From an uncultured Bacteroidales bacterium (GTDB lineage: Bacteria; Bacteroidota; Bacteroidia; Bacteroidales; Bacteroidaceae): 64,000 nt of DNA. Position 1 is the first letter of the stretch. Every line of letters begins with the position of its first letter. A model generated the notes under the pieces. It was not told the origin of the DNA, did no database searches, and saw only the letters and a program-made list of their open reading frames with translations. The position numbers were made by a program, and so were the translations under genes. Shown here one piece after another: positions 7,680-15,622 of the stretch. The stretch is taken from NCBI GenBank assembly GCA_902788315.1, contig CADAJS010000022.1, positions 34,760 to 98,759 on the forward strand, in the 5' to 3' direction.

Positions 7680-8315
7680 ATGACGTATGCTTATATCAGA
7701 ATCTCTACGGACAAACAGCACACGGAGAATCAACGCTTTGAGGTAGAGAACTATTGCAGCCGGGAGGGGCTGCATGTGGATTGCTGGATAGAGGAGACCG
7801 TCAGCGGCTCGAAGGATTACAGCCAGCGTGCGCTGGGACGCCTGCTGCGTCGCGTGGGCCGAGACGACCTTATCGTGTGTGCCGAGTTGTCGAGGCTGGG
7901 ACGAAGCCTGTTCATGATTATGGAGATACTCTCCGTGTGCATGTCTCGCGGCTGTCGCCCGCACACCATCAAAGACAACTATCGCCTGGGCGACGACATC
8001 AGCAGCAAAGTACTGGCCTTTGCCTTTGGACTGAGTGCCGAGATCGAACGTAATCTCATCCGCCAGCGTACACGCGAGGCATTGGCACGCCTGCGGGCCG
8101 AGGGGCGTACGCTGGGCCGGCCGCGCGGTGCGCTGGGACGTCATAACAAACTTCACGGCCGTGACGAGTGCCTGCAGCGACTCTTCGCCCAGGGTCTCGG
8201 AGTCACCGAAGTGGCCCGACGCATGGGAGTGAGCCGAACGACGCTCTACCGCTATTTGCATGACAAGGATTTTAGAATTTCATTCCAAAACGACGCGCGA
8301 AATAACAAAAAATAA
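7680..8315 (+). CDS. Mpi-family serine DNA invertase
   Basis: The product is 211 residues, the size of small serine invertases and resolvases. The catalytic serine is Ser9 in YAYIRISTDKQ. Further family marks are the AELSRLGRSLF arginine motif, ISSKVLAFAFGLSAEIERNLIRQRT (the long E-helix), the GRTLGRPRGALG hinge and a C-terminal helix-turn-helix (VTEVARRMGVSRTTLYRYL). The wording of these motifs is very close to the Bacteroides Mpi group, which flips promoter-bearing segments between inverted repeats. The gene sits between inverted repeats at 7626-7645 and 8320-8340, the latter 4 bases after its stop, and just upstream of the SusC promoter. Its targets could be these repeats, distant sites, or both. 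Confidence 0.92.
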   Translation: MTYAYIRISTDKQHTENQRFEVENYCSREGLHVDCWIEETVSGSKDYSQRALGRLLRRVGRDDLIVCAELSRLGRSLFMIMEILSVCMSRGCRPHTIKDNYRLGDDISSKVLAFAFGLSAEIERNLIRQRTREALARLRAEGRTLGRPRGALGRHNKLHGRDECLQRLFAQGLGVTEVARRMGVSRTTLYRYLHDKDFRISFQNDARNNKK

Positions 8316-8319
8316 CTTT

Positions 8320-8340
8320 TTTGACGCCAAATGAAACATT
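8320..8340 (-). repeat. Right inverted repeat flanking the invertase gene
   Basis: TTTGACGCCAA at 8320-8330 followed by AACATT at 8335-8340 is the inverse of 7626-7645. It begins 4 bases after the invertase stop codon and ends 13 bases before the -33 element of the SusC promoter. Inversion between the two repeats would flip only the invertase gene and its upstream bases (about 715 bp). Confidence 0.7.
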
Positions 8341-8353
8341 CTTTTGCATTTCG

Positions 8354-8385
8354 CTTGCACTTTTTGCGATTTTTGTATAATTTTG
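8354..8385 (+). promoter_or_regulatory. Promoter of the SusCD operon
   Basis: CTTG at 8354-8357 (one mismatch to TTTG), a 20-base spacer and TAATTTTG at 8378-8385 (perfect -7 element). The leader to the SusC start is about 160 bases. In that leader, 8455-8462 and 8477-8484 repeat CGCGCATG at a 22-base offset within GC-rich alternating purine-pyrimidine sequence. Confidence 0.65.
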
Positions 8386-8555
8386 CACGCTGAATACATT
8401 GCTAATGAACTGCAGCATATACATAGTTACACAAAAACGACCCTTAAAGGTTGACGCGCATGCGTACGGGCGCAGGCGCGCATGCATGCGTATATTATAA
8501 ATGTAGGACGAGAAAAACCATCAAATAACAATTACAAACATTTAACACAAACAAC

Positions 8556-11500
8556 ATGGGTAAAAGAATTTTGTTTTTCCTTGCTTGTGCGTTCATGACC
8601 GCAAGCATGGCGCTGGCCCAGCGGCAGGTGACCGGTACGGTCGTCGATAGCGAAACGGGCGAGCCGATCCCCGGAGCCTCGGTGAAGGTGCAGGGTACCA
8701 CGGTTGGTACGCTCACGAATACCGACGGACGTTTCACGCTGGGCAATGTGCCCTCTGGGAGCAAGACCATCATCGTCTCCTTCATGGGTATGAAGACGGC
8801 CGAGGTGGCCATCCGTCAGAACATGAACATCATCCTCATCCCCGACGTAAAGGCCATGGACGAGGTGATGGTCGTGGCCTACGGACAGCAGAAGAAGTCG
8901 GCCTTCACCGGATCGGCCTCCATCGTGGATGCAGCCGAGATTGGCAAGGTGCAGGTGATCAACCCCGCCGACGCCCTCAAGGGTAAGGCATCGGGTGTGC
9001 AGATCTACAACATGTCGGGACAGCCCGGAAGCGTGCCCACCATCCGCGTGCGCGGTTTCAACTCGCTCATCGCCGGCATGAGCCCCCTCATCGTGCTTGA
9101 CGGCTCGCCCTTCGACGGAAGCCTGAACGACATCAATCCCGCCGACATCGAGAACATGACCGTACTGAAGGACGCTGCCTCGACGGCACTGTACGGTGCG
9201 CGTGGCGGCAACGGCGTAATCCTCATCACCACCAAGAGTGGCAAGAAGAGCCGCGATGCCGAGATCACAGTGGACGTGAAGTGGGGTTCGAACATGAAGG
9301 CAAGCCGCAACTATGACGTCATCAGCAGCCCCGCAGGATACTATGAGACCTACTATCAGGGACTGAAGAACTACGCCACGAACCAGCTGGGCAAGTCGGA
9401 GAACGCTGCATGGCAGTGGGCCAACGACAATCTGATCAACCGCGCGAACGGTTTCGGACTGGGCTACAATGTATATAGCCTTCAGAACGGACAGGCACTC
9501 ATCGGACAGAACGGACGCCTGAACCCCGCTGCCACACTGGGCAACGTGGTCATCGGCCGCGACGGGAACCCCTACACGCTGATTCCCGACAGCTGGAACG
9601 ACGAGACCTATCACCACGGACTGCGCCAGCAGTACACCGTCAGCGCAAACGGCGCCACGGAGAAGGGTACCTACTACACCAGCGTGGACTACCTGAACAC
9701 CGACGGTATCACGGACGTGTCCAACTACGAGCGCTTCACCGCCATGCTGAAGTCTGACTATATGCTCAAGAAATGGCTGAAGGTGAGCGAGAACGTAAGC
9801 TACTCGCACTATAACCGCGACTATCTGGACACCAGCTCGAACAACGGCGAGGGCACCAGCTCGGCCGGCAACGTATTCGCACTGCAGTATCTGGCACCCA
9901 TCTATCCCGTCTATATGCGCGACGGACAGGGCAACCGCATCTACAACCAGACAACCAAGATGGTGGACTATGACTACGGAGACGCCACCAGCGGACTGGG
10001 CATCGCACGCCCCTACATGGGACAGTCCAATCCTCTGAGCGACATCCTGCTCGACACACGCAGCCGCACGGGCAACATGCTCAACGGCACGGGAACCATC
10101 GACCTCTACCTGCCCTACGGCTTCACCGTGACAAGCATCAACAACGTTTACTTCAGCGAGTATCGCTACACGAACGTCACGAACCCCTACTTCGGACAGT
10201 ATCGCTCGCAGAACGGAACCACCGTTCAGGAGGACTACAAGCGGCTGAGCAACAACTTCCAGCAGCGCGTGAACTGGCACCAGACCTACGGCAAGCACGA
10301 CGTGGAGGTGACCGCTGCACACGAATACTACCGCACCCGCGAGTATGATCTCTACGGACAGAAGCACAACATGTTCTCGCAGAAGAACAAGGAGCTGAAC
10401 GGCGCCGTCGTCATGGACCAGACGGGTTCGGAAATGGAAGAGTACAACACGGAATCGTGGCTGGCTCGCGCCATGTACAACTACAACGAGCGCTACTACG
10501 TACACGGAAGCGTGATGCGCCAGGCATCCTCCATCTTCCATCCCGACCATCGCTGGGGTACCTTCTGGTCGGCCAGCGCCGGATGGACCATCAACAAGGA
10601 GGAGTTCTTCAACGCCGACTGGGTGGACATGCTGAAGCTCAAGGCCAGCTACGGAGAGAACGGTAACGACAACGGCCTGAACGGCTGGTACTACACGAAC
10701 CGCTACGACATCACCAACTCGAACAACACCGTCTCCCTCGTGCCGCGCACGCTGGGTAAGAACGAGGAACTCTCGTGGGAGAAGAACACGAAGTTCAACA
10801 TCGGAGTGGACTTCTCGCTGTTCGGCGAGCGCCTGACCGGTACCATCGAGTACTATAACAACCACTCGAACGGCCTTATCAGCAGCGTGCCCAACGCACC
10901 CTCGTACGGCTACACTTCGTCCTATGCCAACGTGGGCAACATGCGCAACCACGGTATCGAGGTAGAGGTGCGCGGCGACATCATCCGCAACGACAACCTC
11001 ACATGGAGCGCCTACGCCAACATGGCATCGAACAGCAACAAGATTACCGAGCTGGCCGAGAGCCGCAAGACACAGGATATGGACGGCCACATGGGCTACT
11101 CGAGCGGTGACTACTTCTACACCGAAGGCAAGTCGCGCTACACGCTCTATGACCGCAAGTTCGCCGGCATCTACACCTCCGAGACATGGAACCAGACGGA
11201 CGACGCCGCCTACGATCCCTCGAAGGCCGGTCTGCCCATGTTCTACAAGAACAAGTACGTGACCGACGCCAACGACGAAGTGGTGAAGAACGATGACGGC
11301 ACCAAGAAGGTGGAGTCCGTATATGCCACCACCAACTACAGCGCAGCCGACGACTACCTCATCGGCGACGCACTGCCCGACGTATATGGCGGCTTCGGCA
11401 CCAGCCTGCAGGTGAAGGGATTCGACGTGAGCGTGGACTTCCAGTACCAGCTGGGAGGCAAGGTGGACGACAAGGGCTACGCAGGCCTGATGGGCTACAC

Positions 11501-11849
11501 TGCCGGCTACGCCTTCCACAAGGACATCCTCAAGGCATGGAGCCCGGAGAACCCGAACAGCAACCTGCCTCGCCTCAACGTGGGCGACACCTACCGTTCG
11601 GCCGACCGCTTCATCACCAGCGCACGCTTCCTCTCGCTGAACAACATCTCGCTGGGCTACACGCTGCCCAAGACCCTGCTCGCCAAGGCAGGCATCAGCA
11701 AGATTCGCGTCTATGCCGTGGCCGACAATGTATATCTGTGGTCGGCACGCAAGGGACTCGACCCGCGCCAGAGCGTGACCGGCGACAGCAACCCGCGCTA
11801 TTACAGCCCCGTGCGCAGCATCAGCGGCGGTGTGCAGCTGAGCTTCTAA
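8556..11849 (+). CDS. SusC/RagA-family TonB-linked outer-membrane transporter
   Basis: The product is 1097 residues with a signal peptide (cleavage after MALA, near residue 21). A carboxypeptidase-regulatory-like domain follows (residues 22-95, RQVTGTVVDSETGEPIPGASV). Next is a TonB box and plug region: DEVMVVAYGQQKKSAFTGS, then ALKGKASGVQI and GARGGNGVILITTKSGKK (about 108-225). A long beta-barrel ends in GGVQLSF, the usual aromatic C-terminus. It imports a glycan or peptide bound by the SusD partner across the outer membrane using TonB energy. It is the first gene of an operon with SusD (46-base gap) and a third lipoprotein. No glycoside hydrolase is attached, while a secreted peptidase follows, so a peptide substrate is plausible. 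Confidence 0.95.
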   Translation: MGKRILFFLACAFMTASMALAQRQVTGTVVDSETGEPIPGASVKVQGTTVGTLTNTDGRFTLGNVPSGSKTIIVSFMGMKTAEVAIRQNMNIILIPDVKAMDEVMVVAYGQQKKSAFTGSASIVDAAEIGKVQVINPADALKGKASGVQIYNMSGQPGSVPTIRVRGFNSLIAGMSPLIVLDGSPFDGSLNDINPADIENMTVLKDAASTALYGARGGNGVILITTKSGKKSRDAEITVDVKWGSNMKASRNYDVISSPAGYYETYYQGLKNYATNQLGKSENAAWQWANDNLINRANGFGLGYNVYSLQNGQALIGQNGRLNPAATLGNVVIGRDGNPYTLIPDSWNDETYHHGLRQQYTVSANGATEKGTYYTSVDYLNTDGITDVSNYERFTAMLKSDYMLKKWLKVSENVSYSHYNRDYLDTSSNNGEGTSSAGNVFALQYLAPIYPVYMRDGQGNRIYNQTTKMVDYDYGDATSGLGIARPYMGQSNPLSDILLDTRSRTGNMLNGTGTIDLYLPYGFTVTSINNVYFSEYRYTNVTNPYFGQYRSQNGTTVQEDYKRLSNNFQQRVNWHQTYGKHDVEVTAAHEYYRTREYDLYGQKHNMFSQKNKELNGAVVMDQTGSEMEEYNTESWLARAMYNYNERYYVHGSVMRQASSIFHPDHRWGTFWSASAGWTINKEEFFNADWVDMLKLKASYGENGNDNGLNGWYYTNRYDITNSNNTVSLVPRTLGKNEELSWEKNTKFNIGVDFSLFGERLTGTIEYYNNHSNGLISSVPNAPSYGYTSSYANVGNMRNHGIEVEVRGDIIRNDNLTWSAYANMASNSNKITELAESRKTQDMDGHMGYSSGDYFYTEGKSRYTLYDRKFAGIYTSETWNQTDDAAYDPSKAGLPMFYKNKYVTDANDEVVKNDDGTKKVESVYATTNYSAADDYLIGDALPDVYGGFGTSLQVKGFDVSVDFQYQLGGKVDDKGYAGLMGYTAGYAFHKDILKAWSPENPNSNLPRLNVGDTYRSADRFITSARFLSLNNISLGYTLPKTLLAKAGISKIRVYAVADNVYLWSARKGLDPRQSVTGDSNPRYYSPVRSISGGVQLSF

Positions 11850-11894
11850 CGTAATCTCACTTTACAATACATCATATATAAAGAAACATAGGAT

Positions 11895-13535
11895 ATGAAA
11901 AAGACAAATAGAATATTCCTCGGAGTGGGACTTACGCTCAGCCTGGCCACGCTGACCGGCTGTATCGAAGAGACCTTCCCGCTCTCCAGCATGGCCACAG
12001 AAGAACAGGTGCAGGAGTCTCCCACCTCCACCGAGGCCATGGCTCTGGGTATGCCCGCCAAGGCACTCAGCATCTGGGACGACGCGTCGTGGCACTGCTT
12101 CTTCGGCCTGCCAGCACATATGATTATACGCGACATGATGACAGGCGACTACCTGCAGAATGGTTCCGGCATCGGCTACGGATGGCACTTCTACTACTGG
12201 GCTCAGAACAAGAACATGGGCGACGGACTGCTCAAGACACAGTTCACATGGAACTTCTACTGGGGATTCCTGCTCTCAGTGAACAACGTGATCGGTGCCG
12301 TGAATCCCGACAACGCCACCGACGAGCAGCTGGGCTATCTGGGCTCGGCCCTGGCCTACCGCGCACTCATCTACCTCGATCTGGCACGTATGTATGAGTT
12401 CCTGCCCAACGACATCTTCACGAAGAATGACGAGGGCGTAGATGTAACGAACCTCACGGTGCCCTGGGTGGACGAGAACACCACCTCGGCACAGGCCTCG
12501 AACAACCCCCGTCTGCCGCGTGCAGAGATGGCTGCAAAGATACTGGCCGACCTGGACAATGCAGAAAAGTATGCTCCAAAGCTCAGTTCGACACAGGGGC
12601 AGACACAGGCCGACCTGGCTTGCGTATATGGTCTGAAGGCCCGCGCATACATGTGGATTGAGGACTACGAGAATGCCGAGAAGTATGCCCGCAAGGCCAT
12701 CGACGAAACCAAGACGCAGCCCCTCACCGAGGCACGCGCCCTGGACACCAAGGCCGGATACAACACGGCTGCCGACTTCATGTGGGCACTTCAGCCCACC
12801 AGCGAGAGCGAGTGCGTGCAGACAGGTATCGTGAACTGGACATCCTGGGTGAGCAACCAGAGCACCTTCGGCTACACCGGCCCGGCTACCGACCTGTACA
12901 TCTGCATCGACAAGAGCATGTACGACCGCATTTCCGATACCGACTGGCGCAAGAAGCAGTGGGTAGCTCCTGACGGAAGCCCGCTCAAGGACCTGGTGAC
13001 CTTCCCCGAGTCGCCCTCCATCGACTTCTCAGCCTATCTGCCCGCCTACGCATCCGTGAAGTTCCGTCCCGGCTCGGGTGACACCGACGACTACAGCACT
13101 GGCTGCAGCGCCGCCATCCCCGTGATGCGCGTGGAGGAAATGTATTTCATCGAGGCAGAGGCAGCAGCCCATCAGAATGCCGCGCGCGGTGTCACGCTGC
13201 TCACCAACTTCATGAAGCAGTATCGCGACCCGAGCTACGTATGCACCGTGAGCGCTACGGATGCCGTCGTAGAGGAAATCGTCTTCCAAAAGCGTGTGGA
13301 GCTCTGGGGCGAGGGACAGACATTCTTCGACATCAAGCGTCTGAACATGTCGGTAACCCGCGGCTACAACGGCACCAACTGGCAGGACACGCAGAGCATC
13401 CTGAACACCAACGGACGCCCCGCATGGATGAACTTCGTCATGGTGCGCTCAGAGCAGAACAACAACGAGGCACTGGTGAACCACAACAACCCAGACCCCT
13501 CGGACAAGTACACGCCCTGGACGCCCGAAGAATGA
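11895..13535 (+). CDS. SusD/RagB-family surface substrate-binding lipoprotein
   Basis: The product is 546 residues with a lipoprotein signal peptide and a lipobox at LTGC (Cys23). The body shows the SusD-type helical pattern: N-terminal TPR-like helices with AYRALIYLDLARMYEFLPND and the later ARAYMWIEDYENAEKYARKAID. The C-terminal block VEEMYFIEAEAAAHQN.. and KRVELWGEGQTFFDIKRL is a strong RagB/SusD signature. It caps the SusC barrel and captures substrate at the cell surface. Substrate cannot be read from the sequence. Confidence 0.94.
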   Translation: MKKTNRIFLGVGLTLSLATLTGCIEETFPLSSMATEEQVQESPTSTEAMALGMPAKALSIWDDASWHCFFGLPAHMIIRDMMTGDYLQNGSGIGYGWHFYYWAQNKNMGDGLLKTQFTWNFYWGFLLSVNNVIGAVNPDNATDEQLGYLGSALAYRALIYLDLARMYEFLPNDIFTKNDEGVDVTNLTVPWVDENTTSAQASNNPRLPRAEMAAKILADLDNAEKYAPKLSSTQGQTQADLACVYGLKARAYMWIEDYENAEKYARKAIDETKTQPLTEARALDTKAGYNTAADFMWALQPTSESECVQTGIVNWTSWVSNQSTFGYTGPATDLYICIDKSMYDRISDTDWRKKQWVAPDGSPLKDLVTFPESPSIDFSAYLPAYASVKFRPGSGDTDDYSTGCSAAIPVMRVEEMYFIEAEAAAHQNAARGVTLLTNFMKQYRDPSYVCTVSATDAVVEEIVFQKRVELWGEGQTFFDIKRLNMSVTRGYNGTNWQDTQSILNTNGRPAWMNFVMVRSEQNNNEALVNHNNPDPSDKYTPWTPEE

Positions 13536-13571
13536 TTTAACAAGTCGCATACAATATAAACACAGAAGAAT

Positions 13572-15554
13572 ATGAAAAGTAACATCAAATACGGATTGCT
13601 GACACTGGCAGTGGCCCTGGGCTTTGCATCGTGCAGCAACAACGAATATGAGTACACGCCCGCCGAGGTGACACCCGGCGCACAGGTGTTCTTCCCGCTG
13701 ACCAACAAGTCGTCGGTTGACCTGACGATTTCCTCCACGTCATTCAACATCCCTGTACAGCGCACAGACAGCACCGAGGCACTCACCGTAGGGCTGAAGG
13801 TAGAGGGCGACACGAAGGGTATCTACAGCTTCCCCACCACCGTTTCCTTCGCTGCCAACCAGGCAAAGACGAACATCAGCGTGGGAGTGGACAACACCAA
13901 GCTGCAGTATGACTCGCTGCAGACCGTGACCGTAACGATCACCGACGAGAAGAACACCACTCCCTATGGCCCCAACGCCTATACGTTCAAGGTGGGTGCT
14001 CCCTCGCCCCTCACCCCGTGGGTGACCAACCCGACAGCCTTCCGCAATGGTGGCGGCATCGGCGAGTTCCCCCTCGGAACAATGGGCACCGGAACATACA
14101 CCTTCACGACGTATGCCGAAGGTGATCAGGAGGGTGTAAAGGTCTCCATGCGCCAGAACACGGCACAGCCCGACGTGGTGCAGTTCAAGATTGACGCCTG
14201 GGGAGCAGGCGACGACTTCTACACCGACGACGGCGTGGAAGTGATTCTCGACGGAACGTGGGATGCCAACCTCGGCGTGTACCGCATCTATCTGCCCTTC
14301 ACGAATACAGGCTATCACAACTCCACCTACGACGAGGACGTGTACGTGAGCGACATTGTAACCTATGCCCAGTGGCGCACAGCCAACGGTGCCACGGATG
14401 ATACGGGATGGCCCCTCATCACATGGGAGCGCACCCCCAGCTACTACGACCCTGTCAGTGGCAAGTTCTCCCTCTATATGTCCTACTTCATCAGCAAGGG
14501 TTCCTTCGGTCAAAGCTACGAGTATCTGCAGATGGACGGGTTCTATGTGCCCGACTATAGCGCAAAACTGACCTACAAGGGCGTCCTCAACGGCGTCGAT
14601 GATCTGACGTATGCCGCTGCCGACCTGGAGCTGGGCGTGGACGCCAAGGACGTGCGTGCCATCGTAATGACACAGGACGACGATGCATCGGCTGTGGCCG
14701 ACGCACTGGCTGCAGGCGAACTGGAAGGTCTGGCCGTAGAGGGTGGACGCATCGAGGTGCCGTTTGATGCCGAAGAGCTGGCCACCCCGAAGCTGCGCCT
14801 CATCGTGGCTGTTATCGAGGAGGGCAAAGTACTCAGCGTGGCACAGGCCAACTTCGAGTTCTACAGTGGTGCTGCCCCCTGGACGAGCCTGGGTAAAGGC
14901 TATTTCACAGACGACATTGTGCTGACCTCTTACTATGCTATGAATGCTCCTACGTATGAAGTGGAGATTCAGGAGAATTCTACGACTCCTGGCCTCTATC
15001 GTCTGGTAGATCCTTATGCAGAGGGTGTATATCCTTATACTTCTTCTCAGATGGGGAAAACGCTCGCTCCTGCAGGAATGTACTTGGAGGTGAATGCCGA
15101 GGATCCCGCCGGCGTGTATGTTGCACTTCAGCCGCTCGGTATGGACTGGGGCGATGGAGCAATGTCATTCGAGTCGGCCGGTGCCTACTACCTGCAGAAG
15201 TATGAATTTGATGTCGTAAAGAGTAATAACCTGTTTGGCACACTGGCTGATGGCGTTATTACCTTCCCCCACCTGAGCTATACATATAAGGACAACAATG
15301 GCGAGGAGCAGACGGCATACTGGCAGGGCAATATCTACGTGGGCAGCAGTGCGTATGATGCAGGTGCAAGTGGCAATATCAAGATTGTGCTCTGGGGTAA
15401 AGGCCAAGGTGGCAGCCGAGCGTCGTGCAAAGAACTTCGAGGCACGCCTCCAGCGCAAGCAGAGCCAGAAGGGCGGCATGAAGGTGAAGAGCCACATCTT
15501 CAAGACGCAGCTCCATACAAAATTTGTGAAGTAATTCGCTCAAACAAACGATAA
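13572..15554 (+). CDS. Surface lipoprotein of the SusCD operon, with a probable frameshift near its 3' end
   Basis: The open frame gives 660 residues with a lipobox at FASC (Cys21). An early Calx-beta/BACON-like strand-rich segment (about 30-145) is followed by unrecognised modules, as in the auxiliary SusE/F-position binding lipoproteins. From about 15393 the frame turns into an atypical Gly/Pro/Glu tail, whereas the neighbouring frame continues with a lysine-rich ending (KAKVAAERRAKNFEARLQRK.. to KTQLHTKFVK) that stops at 15534. Removing one G from GGGG at 15393-15396 joins the two. The true product therefore probably ends at 15534, and this is either a sequencing or assembly error or a real +1 mutation. 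The segment 14920-15390 also uses more T-ending codons than the rest. Confidence 0.8.
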   Translation: MKSNIKYGLLTLAVALGFASCSNNEYEYTPAEVTPGAQVFFPLTNKSSVDLTISSTSFNIPVQRTDSTEALTVGLKVEGDTKGIYSFPTTVSFAANQAKTNISVGVDNTKLQYDSLQTVTVTITDEKNTTPYGPNAYTFKVGAPSPLTPWVTNPTAFRNGGGIGEFPLGTMGTGTYTFTTYAEGDQEGVKVSMRQNTAQPDVVQFKIDAWGAGDDFYTDDGVEVILDGTWDANLGVYRIYLPFTNTGYHNSTYDEDVYVSDIVTYAQWRTANGATDDTGWPLITWERTPSYYDPVSGKFSLYMSYFISKGSFGQSYEYLQMDGFYVPDYSAKLTYKGVLNGVDDLTYAAADLELGVDAKDVRAIVMTQDDDASAVADALAAGELEGLAVEGGRIEVPFDAEELATPKLRLIVAVIEEGKVLSVAQANFEFYSGAAPWTSLGKGYFTDDIVLTSYYAMNAPTYEVEIQENSTTPGLYRLVDPYAEGVYPYTSSQMGKTLAPAGMYLEVNAEDPAGVYVALQPLGMDWGDGAMSFESAGAYYLQKYEFDVVKSNNLFGTLADGVITFPHLSYTYKDNNGEEQTAYWQGNIYVGSSAYDAGASGNIKIVLWGKGQGGSRASCKELRGTPPAQAEPEGRHEGEEPHLQDAAPYKICEVIRSNKR

Positions 15555-15564
15555 CCCACACATG

Positions 15565-15604
15565 GCAGGGCGTCCATCCACACAGCGGTGGGCGCCCTGC
15601 TTTT
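15565..15604 (+). terminator. Terminator of the SusCD operon
   Basis: GCAGGGCG (15565-15572) pairs perfectly with CGCCCTGC (15593-15600), with an inner CCA/TGG extension, followed by TTTT at 15601-15604. Confidence 0.85.
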
Positions 15605-15622
15605 CACAAAAAAGATACACGA

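Noticed and set aside
7626..8340. Insertion sequence with terminal inverted repeats
   Set aside because: The enzyme is an Mpi-type invertase, not a transposase, and no target-site duplication flanks the repeats.
8532..11519. A 995-codon open frame on the minus strand opposite SusC
   Set aside because: It lies wholly inside a clear SusC gene, its product is a Val/His/Ala-rich mirror of GC-rich codons, and it has no family motif or promoter.
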